Shown here: in pieces, positions 43,924 through 51,702 of the stretch
How the letters are laid out: the number at the start of each line of letters is the position of its first letter
Position numbering within the stretch: the stretch's first letter is position 1
Source: Rhodoferax sp.
Lineage (GTDB): Bacteria; Pseudomonadota; Gammaproteobacteria; Burkholderiales; Burkholderiaceae_C
DNA length: 64,000 bases
Assembly: GCA_019449595.1 (NCBI GenBank)
Contig: JAGRPL010000004.1
Span: 1,240,001 to 1,304,000, forward strand
Direction of reading: 5' to 3'
Position numbers and translations under genes: made by a program
Notes under the pieces: model-generated
The model's database searches: none
What the model saw: only the letters and a program-made list of their open reading frames with translations
Told to the model about the DNA's origin: nothing

Positions 43924-45387
43924 ATGCCCCACACCCAGACCGTTGCCGCCCTGCAGGCCCGCCACGGACCGCGCTACCGCTGGCTGTTGCTGCTGTCCGT
44001 GATGATCGGCACCATGGCGTCCATCATGTCGTCGACCATCATCAATGTGGCCGTGCCCGACATGAGCCGCTACTTTGCCCTGGGGCAGCACCACATGCAG
44101 TGGGTGTCATCGGGCTTCATGGTAGCCATGACGGTGTCCATGCTGACCACCCCCTGGCTGCTGGCGCGCTTTGGCTACCGCCGGACCTATGCCGGCGCCA
44201 TCTGGCTGCTGCTGGCCGGCGGCATCTGCGGCGGCCTGAGCAACCAGTTCGATCTGGTGCTGGCCGCGCGGGTGGCCGAAGGCCTGGCTTCGGGTGTGGT
44301 GCAGCCCATTCCGGCCATCATCATCCTGCGGGTGTTTGCCTCCAACGAGCAAGGGCGCGCCAGCGGCATCTTCGGCATGGGCGTGGTGCTGGCACCGGCC
44401 CTGGGGCCCAGCATCGGCGGGCTGCTGGTGGACTGGTTTGGCTGGCGCTCCACCTTCTTCATGGTGGTGCCGTTTTGTCTGGCTTCGCTGCTCATGGCGC
44501 GGCGCTTCATTCCGGTGGCCAACCTGGGCGACGAGGCCCACCACAGCGACCCCGTCTCGCTTGACTGGCGCGGTCTGCTGCTGGCCACCATCGCCACGCT
44601 GTGCCTGCTCAACGGCATGGTCACGCTGCAAGGCGGTGCCATCACCCAGGCTGCGACGCTATTGGCTGCGTCTGTATTGGCGCTGGTGGTTTTCGTAAAA
44701 TGGCAACACCGTCTGAGCCACATCCACCGCGGGCCGCACCAGCAGGCTCCGCTGATGAACCTGGCGCTGTTCCAGCACCGTCAGTTCGCCATGGGCAGCA
44801 TCGTGGCCTTCATCTACGGCACGGCACTGTTTGGCTCCACCTACCTGCTGCCGGTGTACCTGCAGATGGGGCTGGGGCTGTCGCCGGCCTACGTGGGCAC
44901 CCTGCTGATGCCCGCCGGCCTGGTGCTGGGCTTCACCATTGCCATGGTCGGCCGGCTGGCGGACCACCAGCCGGCCCGTGTGCTGGTGAGCATTGGCCTG
45001 CTGCTGCTGGCCCTGGGGTTTGCCTTGATGGTGACGGTGGGCCTGCGCACCTCCATCTGGGTCATCGTGGCGTGGGCCATTGTGGGGCGCATCGGGCTGG
45101 GCTTCATCCTGCCGTCCCTCAACCTGGGCTCCATGCGCGGCCTGCCCAAGCACATGCTGGCGCAAGGCTCCAGCGTCATCAGCTTCATCCGCATGGTGGG
45201 CGGCGCCAGCGGCGTGAGCCTGTGCGCCATCGTGCTGGAATGGCGGCTGGCCGTCCATGGTCAGTCGCTGGCGCACCCCAGCACCAGCCCCCAGAGGCTG
45301 TTAGCATTCAACGAATCCTTTCTGATGCTGGCCGGCATTTGCGCCCTGGCCATTGTCGCGGCCTGGCAACTCCGTGAGAAAAAATGA
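43924..45387 (+). CDS. MFS transporter, DHA2 (EmrB/QacA-like) drug-export family
   Basis: A 487-residue inner-membrane protein with about 14 helices. The N-terminal pattern IGTMASIMSSTIINVAVPDM with QWVSSGFMVAMTVSMLTTPWLL is typical of EmrB/QacA-type proton-coupled multidrug exporters. GIFGMGVVLAPALGPSIGGLL is the antiporter motif C. It is 1 bp from the TAXI gene and overlaps the next gene by ATGA, so all three are likely co-transcribed. No membrane fusion protein (EmrA) is present here. Substrate is unknown. Confidence 0.9.
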   Translation: MPHTQTVAALQARHGPRYRWLLLLSVMIGTMASIMSSTIINVAVPDMSRYFALGQHHMQWVSSGFMVAMTVSMLTTPWLLARFGYRRTYAGAIWLLLAGGICGGLSNQFDLVLAARVAEGLASGVVQPIPAIIILRVFASNEQGRASGIFGMGVVLAPALGPSIGGLLVDWFGWRSTFFMVVPFCLASLLMARRFIPVANLGDEAHHSDPVSLDWRGLLLATIATLCLLNGMVTLQGGAITQAATLLAASVLALVVFVKWQHRLSHIHRGPHQQAPLMNLALFQHRQFAMGSIVAFIYGTALFGSTYLLPVYLQMGLGLSPAYVGTLLMPAGLVLGFTIAMVGRLADHQPARVLVSIGLLLLALGFALMVTVGLRTSIWVIVAWAIVGRIGLGFILPSLNLGSMRGLPKHMLAQGSSVISFIRMVGGASGVSLCAIVLEWRLAVHGQSLAHPSTSPQRLLAFNESFLMLAGICALAIVAAWQLREKK

Positions 45388-45836
45388 CCCAGCACACCAT
45401 GAACCATCCCCACCCCGCAGCCCCCAGCGGCAAGCGCTTCAACTTCAAGGCCTTCGTGAAAAGCGGCGCCGTGGTGCCCGCCATTGCCATCACGATCATC
45501 GGCACTGCCGCGCTCAGCATGGTGACCTACATCACGGTGTCCGCCGTGGCCAACCACGGGCTCATGCCGCGGCCGACGGCCCTGGACCAGTACACCTGCC
45601 AAGGCTTTGCCCAGCCGTTCACCATGACCTTTCGCCACGGCAAGGACGCGGTGCAACTGCACGCGGGCGCCATCACGCTGCACGGCGAGTTGATCAACGG
45701 GGAAATCCAGTGGAGCGGCCCCGCCAACGCCATCCATATGCTGGGCTTTGTCCCGCCGGTCGAAATGGTGTACGACGACACCAAATCCATCCACCTGCTC
45801 GACAGCCAGCGGGTGGAGCAGGTCTGCACGCGCTAG
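45384..45836 (+). CDS. Hypothetical single-pass membrane protein
   Basis: A 150-residue protein with one membrane helix (about 29-54, VVPAIAITIIGTAALSMVTYITVSAV) and a periplasmic C-terminal domain with two Cys (TCQGF and the final QVCTR), which could form a disulphide. No family was recognised. The ATG overlaps the MFS stop, so it is translationally coupled and may be a small partner of that transporter. A His-rich N-terminus (MTQHTMNHPHP) is notable but short. Confidence 0.7.
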   Translation: MTQHTMNHPHPAAPSGKRFNFKAFVKSGAVVPAIAITIIGTAALSMVTYITVSAVANHGLMPRPTALDQYTCQGFAQPFTMTFRHGKDAVQLHAGAITLHGELINGEIQWSGPANAIHMLGFVPPVEMVYDDTKSIHLLDSQRVEQVCTR

Positions 45837-45862
45837 CGCCGCCCTTCGGCAAAGATTGCCTT

Positions 45863-45916
45863 GCTATCAAAAACATAGCTACCTACGCAGGTAGTACCTG
45901 TGCTGCAGGCCAAAAA
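45863..45916 (+). repeat. Dispersed GCTATCAAA repeat between convergent genes
   Basis: This is the clearest copy. It begins GCTATCAAAAACATAGCTAC and continues CTACGCAGGTAGTACCTGTG, ending CTGCAGGCCAAAAACC. It fills most of the gap between the hypothetical membrane protein gene and dgoA, ending 3 bp before the dgoA stop. Internal inverted segments may fold as a hairpin. Confidence 0.8.
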
Positions 45917-45918
45917 CC

Positions 45919-46545
45919 TCAAGAAAAAGCCTGCACATAGTGCTGCGCCTTGCGGCGAACCGCCTCCACGGACATGCCGGGCGCGTACAACTGGCTGCCA
46001 ATACCAAACCCGGTAGCACCTGCAGCCAGCCACCCGGCCATGCTCTCGGGCGTAATGCCGCCCACAGGCCACATGTCGGTATCCGCGGGCAAGACCGATT
46101 TGAGTGCCTTCAGACCCGCGTGCCCCACCATATCCGAAGGAAAGAGCTTGAGGGCGTGCGCGCCAGCCTGCAACGCGGTGAATGCTTCGGTGGGCGTGGC
46201 AACGCCGGGCGCACTCAGCATGTCCAGTGCCACGGAACGGGCAATCACCCGGGCGTCGCAATGCGGGGAAACCACCAGTCGGCCGCCCGCAGCATGCACG
46301 GCCTGCACATCGTCAACGGTCAGCACCGTACCGCCACCCACCAGCACACCCGGTGGCAGGTGCCGGGCCAGAATGTCAATGCATTGCAGCGCACCCGGAC
46401 GATTCAACGGCACCTCCAGGGCCCGAAACCCGCTGTCCACCAATACCTGCCCTACGGCCAATGCCTGCTCCGGATCCAGTCCTCGCAAAATGGCCACCAG
46501 GGGCATGGCCCGCAAGTGGGCCCGTAGCTGCAGTGCCACCGTCAT
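45919..46545 (-). CDS. dgoA: 2-dehydro-3-deoxy-6-phosphogalactonate aldolase
   Basis: A 208-residue class I aldolase of the KDPG/KHG family that cleaves 2-dehydro-3-deoxy-6-phosphogalactonate to pyruvate and glyceraldehyde 3-phosphate. MPLVAILRG, VPLNRPGAL, VGGGTVLT, SPHCDARV and the Schiff-base Lys in HALKLFPSD are all visible. WPVGGITPESM is the phosphate-binding end. It is last in a seven-gene operon; its ATG overlaps the dgoK stop by ATGA. With dgoK it forms the galactose branch of the cluster. Confidence 0.9.
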   Translation of the reverse strand: MTVALQLRAHLRAMPLVAILRGLDPEQALAVGQVLVDSGFRALEVPLNRPGALQCIDILARHLPPGVLVGGGTVLTVDDVQAVHAAGGRLVVSPHCDARVIARSVALDMLSAPGVATPTEAFTALQAGAHALKLFPSDMVGHAGLKALKSVLPADTDMWPVGGITPESMAGWLAAGATGFGIGSQLYAPGMSVEAVRRKAQHYVQAFS

Positions 46546-47468
46546 ACATGCCTCACGATCATTTGAATATGGGCCAAGGCGGTCACAAAGGCGGCCTGTG
46601 CATCCAGAACCTCTGCCTGCAACGCCAATTGAAAGGCCGCACTCTGGTAATGGGCAGCCAGCTCAGGAGTCCCGAGCAACTGAAAGCCAGCCATGCGCTC
46701 CCCCTGCGCCGTCGTTTGCAGCACATCATGCAGTTCGCCGCCAATGAGCAAACCACTGAGATAGGCATGTGCACTGGACGCGGGCATGTCTGCGCACACC
46801 ACGCGGGCGCGGCAGCCAAACAGCTGATGGCTCAAGGAGCCCTGGCTTGCCGCTTGCACGCCAAGGCGAAAAGCTGCAGCATCCCACACCTGACCGGCGG
46901 AGCCTGCAGCCGCAGCCAGGGTTCCGTTTTGGGTCAGCAAGCCAAACAACTCACCTGTCATGTAGGTGCGCAGTTGCACCACACGGCCGGCCTGTAGCTC
47001 GACCCACTTGCTGTGCGTACCCGGCAAGACAAACCAGCCGCTGGCGTGGCCCATTTTCACCGCACCCAGTAGTTGGGTTTCTTCCCCGCGCATCACGTCC
47101 GGTTGTCCCAGGGAATTGCGCACGCAATAACCCGGAACAATGACGCAGCGTGTACCCGCGGGAGCTTCCTGGACTTCAACCCAATGTTGTGGCAAGGCCT
47201 GTAGCGCAACAGCGCCACTCACGTAGGGCGCCTCTTGCCAGCCCAGGGCGCTACCCACCATGCCAGACATCACCACCAGCCCCGGATCGACCTGTAATTC
47301 CAGCAAAAGATCACGCAATGCCAGCGCAAACCGGCCCTTAGAGGCCAATGCACCTTGCGCGTCCACATGTGTGCGAATGCAGTGGCCCTGGGCGTCGAGC
47401 ACGTAGGCGCGACGGTGGGTTGTGCCCCAATCAATGCCAACCAATACGGCGCTTTTTACCGGCCCCAT
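46542..47468 (-). CDS. dgoK: 2-dehydro-3-deoxygalactonokinase
   Basis: A 308-residue sugar-acid kinase (DgoK family) phosphorylating 2-dehydro-3-deoxygalactonate with ATP. The N-terminal phosphate-binding pattern LVGIDWGTTHRRAYVLD and FVLPGTHSKWVELQAGRV with TYMTGELFGLL are typical. The ATG at 47468 lies 13 bp inside the end of the upstream dehydratase gene, which supports the choice, and the frame matches DgoK length. Its product feeds the dgoA aldolase next to it. Confidence 0.88.
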   Translation of the reverse strand: MGPVKSAVLVGIDWGTTHRRAYVLDAQGHCIRTHVDAQGALASKGRFALALRDLLLELQVDPGLVVMSGMVGSALGWQEAPYVSGAVALQALPQHWVEVQEAPAGTRCVIVPGYCVRNSLGQPDVMRGEETQLLGAVKMGHASGWFVLPGTHSKWVELQAGRVVQLRTYMTGELFGLLTQNGTLAAAAGSAGQVWDAAAFRLGVQAASQGSLSHQLFGCRARVVCADMPASSAHAYLSGLLIGGELHDVLQTTAQGERMAGFQLLGTPELAAHYQSAAFQLALQAEVLDAQAAFVTALAHIQMIVRHV

Positions 47469-48385
47469 CGCAGCACCAGGGGATTGAGCCGCCGTGCGGT
47501 TTCCAGCAATCCGGCGCGTGTGGCGGCGTGCATGGCGGGCAACGGATGGCGTGGCGCTTCGCAGGCAATCACTCCGCCTTCCTGCATGAGGGCCTTGGCC
47601 GCCAGCAGACCGCACTGGCGGTTTTCGTAGTTGATCAAGGGCAGCCATTGCTGGTAAGCACTGACGGCCTCTTCGCGCCGGCCAGCGGCATAGGCATCGA
47701 CGATCATCCGGATTCCGTCGGGGTAGGCACCGCCGGTCATTGCGCCGCTGGCACCAGCGTCCAGGTCGGGCATGAGGGTAATGGCCTCTTCTCCATCCCA
47801 CGGGCCTTCCACTGCTTCACCCCCCAAATGAATGAGTTCGCGCAGCTTGGCGGCGGCGCCCGCCGTCTCGATTTTGAAGTAGGACACCTGGGCAATCTCG
47901 CGGGCCATCCGCGCCAGAAAGGCGGCCGACAACGGGGTTCCGCTGGCCGGTGCGTCCTGAATCATGATGGGAATGTCAATCGCCTGGGAAACGCCGGCAT
48001 AGAAGCCGTATATCTGTTCTTCCGGTACCCGGAACGTGGCACCGTGGTACGGCGGCATGACCATGACCATGGCAGCGCCCATGTCTTGCGCCTGGCGACT
48101 GCGCTGGGCACAGATGCGGGTGCTGAAATGGGAGGTGGTCACGATCACTGGAACGCGACCGGCTACGTGCTCCAGGATGGTTCGGGTCAGAGTCTCGCGT
48201 TCGCTATCAGACAGCACAAACTGCTCAGAGAAATTGGCCAGAATGCACAGGCCGTTGGAGCCGGCGTCGATCATGAAATCCACACAGCGTCTCTGGCTGG
48301 GCAAGTCCAGCTCCCCCGATTGCGTGAACGGGGTGGGAACAACCGGAAACACACCTTTGAAACGGGGCGCAATGTTTGCTTGCAT
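47456..48385 (-). CDS. 2-keto-3-deoxy-L-arabinonate dehydratase (AraD, DHDPS family)
   Basis: A 309-residue member of the dihydrodipicolinate-synthase family. GVFPVVPTPFTQSGELDL, DAGSNGLCILANFSEQFVLSD and TTSHFSTRICAQRS closely match, from memory, the Azospirillum AraD enzyme that dehydrates 2-keto-3-deoxy-L-arabinonate to 2-oxoglutarate semialdehyde. The Schiff-base Lys is in VSYFKIETAGA. GAGGAG precedes ATG 48385. It follows the semialdehyde dehydrogenase gene by 12 bp, completing the Weimberg-type branch. A 2-keto-3-deoxygalactonate role cannot be excluded. Confidence 0.87.
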   Translation of the reverse strand: MQANIAPRFKGVFPVVPTPFTQSGELDLPSQRRCVDFMIDAGSNGLCILANFSEQFVLSDSERETLTRTILEHVAGRVPVIVTTSHFSTRICAQRSRQAQDMGAAMVMVMPPYHGATFRVPEEQIYGFYAGVSQAIDIPIMIQDAPASGTPLSAAFLARMAREIAQVSYFKIETAGAAAKLRELIHLGGEAVEGPWDGEEAITLMPDLDAGASGAMTGGAYPDGIRMIVDAYAAGRREEAVSAYQQWLPLINYENRQCGLLAAKALMQEGGVIACEAPRHPLPAMHAATRAGLLETARRLNPLVLRWGR

Positions 48386-48397
48386 GGGGTGTTCTCC

Positions 48398-49843
48398 TCA
48401 AATGCCGATATAGGCCGTCTTGACGGTGGTGAAAAATTCCTGCGCATAGCGCCCCTGCTCGCGCGGCCCGTAGCTGGAGCCCTTGCGTCCGCCAAACGGC
48501 ACGTGGTAGTCCACACCCGCCGTTGGCAGATTGACCATCACCATGCCGGCCTGGCTGTGGCGCTTGAAATGCGTGGCATGTTTCAGACTGGTGGTGGCAA
48601 TGCCTGCCGACAAGCCAAAGGGCGTGTTATTGGCTTCAAAGAGCGCCTCGTCGTACCCCTTCACGCGAATGATGCTGGCCACCGGTCCAAATACTTCCTC
48701 GCGGTTGATGCGCATGTCTGCGGTGGTGTCGGTCAGCAAGGCGGGTGCCATATAGAAGCCTTCCGTGGCACGTTGCAGCCGATCACCACCGGCCACCAAC
48801 TGCCCCCCCTGCGCTTGCCCCAACTCCACGTACCGCATGTCTTGCTCCAGCTGGGCGAGTGACGACACGGGACCGATATCGGTTCCGGCCTCCAGGGCGT
48901 CGCCTACCTTGAGCGTCGCCATGCGGGCCGTGATGGCCGCTACAAACTGGGGGTAGATACCTTCCGTCACGATCAAGCGGCTGGACGCCGTGCAGCGCTG
49001 GCCGGTGGAATAGAACGCGCTTTGCACGCTAAGTTCCACCGCCTGGGCCAGGTTGGCGTCATCCAATATGACCTGCGGGTTTTTTCCGCCCATTTCGAGC
49101 TGCACTTTTTTCAGACTCAGCGCGCACTGCTGCGCAATGCGGGCGCCCACGCCCTGCGAACCGGTGAAGCTGATGGCATCCACCCCCGGGTGGTTGACCA
49201 GCGGGTCGCCAATGACACTGCCGCGCCCCATGACGAGGTTGAACACCCCCGCTGGAATGCCACTTCGGCTGATGATCTCCGCCAGTTCCCAGGCACAGCC
49301 GGGCACCAGGTCTGCCGGCTTGAAAACCACACAGTTGCCATAGGCCAACGCAGGCGCAATTTTCCAGGCCGGAATGGCCATGGGGAAATTCCAGGGTGTG
49401 ATGATGCCCACCACGCCCACCGGCTCACGCGTGATCTCCACGCCAATGCCGGGGCGCACCGAGGGCACGACCTCACCGGCCAGCCGCAGGCACTCGCCAG
49501 CAAAGAACTTGAAGATGTTGCCGGCGCGGGACACCTCGCCAACGCCTTCGACCCGGGTCTTGCCCTCTTCGCGAGCCAGCAAGGCACCCAGCTCATCGCG
49601 GCGCGCCAGGATCTCAGTGCCAATTGCGTCCAGGGCGTCCGCCCGCGCCTGAATGCCGGACATGGACCACACCGGGAATGCAGCGCGCGCTGCCTGCACG
49701 GCCGCATCCAGATCGGCGGCACTGGCCTGGGCGTATTCGCCCAGCACATCGGCCAGATTGGAAGGATTGATGTTGGGCGTGTAACTGCCACCGGCCAGCC
49801 ATTGGCCGCCAATGAGGTTGTCGTGTCGGGGTGTTGTATGCAT
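48398..49843 (-). CDS. 2-oxoglutarate semialdehyde dehydrogenase (aldehyde dehydrogenase family)
   Basis: A 481-residue NAD(P)-dependent aldehyde dehydrogenase. The Glu motif QLEMGGKNP, the catalytic Cys in YSTGQRCTASSR and the early PWNFPMAIPAWKIAPALAYGN block are present. Position between a 2-keto-3-deoxyarabinonate dehydratase and the lactonase/dehydratase genes suggests it oxidises 2-oxoglutarate semialdehyde to 2-oxoglutarate, the last step of L-arabinose or D-xylose Weimberg routes. ATG 49843 has no strong ribosome site. Other semialdehydes are possible. Confidence 0.88.
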   Translation of the reverse strand: MHTTPRHDNLIGGQWLAGGSYTPNINPSNLADVLGEYAQASAADLDAAVQAARAAFPVWSMSGIQARADALDAIGTEILARRDELGALLAREEGKTRVEGVGEVSRAGNIFKFFAGECLRLAGEVVPSVRPGIGVEITREPVGVVGIITPWNFPMAIPAWKIAPALAYGNCVVFKPADLVPGCAWELAEIISRSGIPAGVFNLVMGRGSVIGDPLVNHPGVDAISFTGSQGVGARIAQQCALSLKKVQLEMGGKNPQVILDDANLAQAVELSVQSAFYSTGQRCTASSRLIVTEGIYPQFVAAITARMATLKVGDALEAGTDIGPVSSLAQLEQDMRYVELGQAQGGQLVAGGDRLQRATEGFYMAPALLTDTTADMRINREEVFGPVASIIRVKGYDEALFEANNTPFGLSAGIATTSLKHATHFKRHSQAGMVMVNLPTAGVDYHVPFGGRKGSSYGPREQGRYAQEFFTTVKTAYIGI

Positions 49844-49865
49844 GGGGTTTGGAGAAACGTGAAAG

Positions 49866-50798
49866 TTAGGTCAAAGGCTTGACGCGCCACTCAACGTGCA
49901 GGCGCAGGCACTCACCCGCGGCGAGCACTTGCAGACCCGGGTGCCCCGGTTGGTGGAACGCATCGATAGGGTGGGTAACCGGTTCAAAACAAAACGCAGG
50001 GCCTGCGGGTGGGCGGTACAGCAGGCAGTAGCCTGGGTCATTGGCGGCGCGGTTCTGCACTTCTGGAACACGCATGTGCAGTTGCAGCCGGTGCTCGGGC
50101 CAGGTGATGCGGGCCTCACCGCACCAGCCGGTGTAGGCGTTGTCGACCAGGGTGCCGTTGACGTCCATGCCCCGGCGCGGATCCCACGTTGCGGGAAATT
50201 CCCGGGTGTGCACTGTGGGCAAGGGGTCCACGCCACTGTGCCAGACCCCCTGCACATCGGTTTGCAACCGGGTCTGGAGATTGCGTTGAAACCAGGGGTG
50301 CAGGCCCAGACCGTAGGGTAAGGAAACCGCGCCCCGGTGGGTCACGCTAACCGTCTGGTCCAGCCCCCCCGGCAGCAGGCGAAAGGTCTGCGTGGCCTCG
50401 TACGCATACGGGTTGCCTGAAAAGTAGTTGGACACCAGCGTCATCACCATCGTGTCCTGGTCGGGCTGGGTCAAAGTCCAGGGTTGCAGCCAACCGTCAC
50501 CGTGAATCGGATAGGGCTCGCCCACACGGTTCGGTGCCATGGGATGCACAACGCCGCCGTGCTCGAAGCCACCGCCGCTGATGCGGTTGGACCAGGGCAA
50601 CATGGCGAATGAGGCCAGCGAATAACGGTCGGGGTTAAGTCCATCCCAGGGACGCCACACGTCAAAGGGGGTACCGACGGACGTCCCCTCGCCATTCCAT
50701 TGCCAGGCAGCAACGCCACCGCCCAGGCTGGGTACCAGGCCCAGGCGTTGTTCGGCGTACTCAAGCCAAACCACCGGATGTTGAATGGGTTGCGTCAT
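49866..50798 (-). CDS. Aldose 1-epimerase (GalM-like)
   Basis: A 310-residue beta-sandwich mutarotase-family protein. Conserved elements are PWSNRI, PIHGDGW with the catalytic-site His, LGLHPWFQR with the second His, and DNAYTGW. It should interconvert alpha and beta anomers of galactose or arabinose so that the sugar dehydrogenase receives its preferred form. ATG 50798 is served by AGGATGA, which overlaps the end of the lactonase gene. It is the third gene of the operon. Confidence 0.88.
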   Translation of the reverse strand: MTQPIQHPVVWLEYAEQRLGLVPSLGGGVAAWQWNGEGTSVGTPFDVWRPWDGLNPDRYSLASFAMLPWSNRISGGGFEHGGVVHPMAPNRVGEPYPIHGDGWLQPWTLTQPDQDTMVMTLVSNYFSGNPYAYEATQTFRLLPGGLDQTVSVTHRGAVSLPYGLGLHPWFQRNLQTRLQTDVQGVWHSGVDPLPTVHTREFPATWDPRRGMDVNGTLVDNAYTGWCGEARITWPEHRLQLHMRVPEVQNRAANDPGYCLLYRPPAGPAFCFEPVTHPIDAFHQPGHPGLQVLAAGECLRLHVEWRVKPLT

Positions 50799-50802
50799 GG
50801 GT

Positions 50803-51702
50803 TCATCCTGCAAAACAAGACGGCGGCAAGCCCTGCCCGTCTACCTCCACGACAAACAGGCCACCGGCCAATGGTTCGGCGGCCAATTGCGCCGCGGTAA
50901 GCCCCGTGCAGGCGCTGCTGATGAACAGTGTGGAAAGCGCCGGTCCACCGAAGGTACAGTTTGTAATGTGACGGGTAGGCAGCGTGACCCGTGCCAGTTC
51001 CGCAGCCGTTACGCCGTCGTGGCAACTTACGCAGGACGCGCCCCAATGTGCAATCCACAAGCGCCCTGCTGCATCGGTCGTCATGCCATCCGGAAATCCG
51101 TCACCCTTGGCAAATGTCAACCAGACGCGCCGGTTGCCAATGGCACCACTAATGGGGTCAAAATCAAACGCGTGCACCTGGCCCTGAACGGTGTCATTGA
51201 AATACAGCGTGCGCCCATCCAGCGACCAGGTCGGGCCATTGGTTACCGCATAGCCATCTGCCATGCGCGCGCACTGCCCGTCCGGCGCGTAGCGGTACAA
51301 GGCCCCTGTGGGCGCCTTGCCGTCAACGTCCATGGTACCGCCCCAAAAACGGCCTTTGGCATCGCATTTGCCGTCGTTGAAGCGGTTATGTACACGCTCG
51401 GATTCAGGCTGGTGCAGAGGTTGCAGGGTTGCGGTTTCCAGATTGAAAAACGCGAAACCACGGCGCAGGGTCACCAGCAACTCTGGAGCATTTGAACGCT
51501 CTGCCACGGCAGATATTTCTTCCGAAAACGTCCAGCTGTCCCGCGCCTGCGTGGCCGGATGGTAGCGATGCAGCTGGCAGCCCACAATGTCCACCCAGAA
51601 CAGGGCCTGGTGCCGCACCGACCAGAGCGTACCCTCGCCCAAACCGGCCGCTGCCGCCCATACACAGTGGGGGGCTGTGCGTATGCGAGGTACGGCGTTC
51701 AA
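50803..51702 (-). CDS. SMP-30/gluconolactonase-family sugar lactonase
   Basis: A 299-residue six-bladed beta-propeller lactonase. Metal ligands of the family are seen as the Glu in LGEGTLWS, the Asn/Asp in RFNDGKCDAKGRFWGGTMD, the Asn in AVTNGPTWSLDGRTLYFNDT and the Asp in FPDGMTTDAAGRLW. It should open L-arabinono- or D-galactono-1,4-lactone to the acid. The start is TTG 51702, whose bases overlap the stop of the dehydratase gene as TTGA; no ATG is available near the N-terminus. Confidence 0.9.
   Translation of the reverse strand: MNAVPRIRTAPHCVWAAAAGLGEGTLWSVRHQALFWVDIVGCQLHRYHPATQARDSWTFSEEISAVAERSNAPELLVTLRRGFAFFNLETATLQPLHQPESERVHNRFNDGKCDAKGRFWGGTMDVDGKAPTGALYRYAPDGQCARMADGYAVTNGPTWSLDGRTLYFNDTVQGQVHAFDFDPISGAIGNRRVWLTFAKGDGFPDGMTTDAAGRLWIAHWGASCVSCHDGVTAAELARVTLPTRHITNCTFGGPALSTLFISSACTGLTAAQLAAEPLAGGLFVVEVDGQGLPPSCFAG

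Noticed and set aside
44652..44705. Possible seventh copy of the dispersed repeat inside the DHA2 transporter gene
   Set aside because: GCTATTGGCTGCGTC followed by GGCGCTGG is only loosely similar, lacks the ATCAAA core, and codes for an ordinary membrane helix.
47348..48862. Plus-strand 504-codon frame opposite dgoK, the AraD-type gene and the aldehyde dehydrogenase gene
   Set aside because: It crosses three well-supported minus-strand genes and has no family features.
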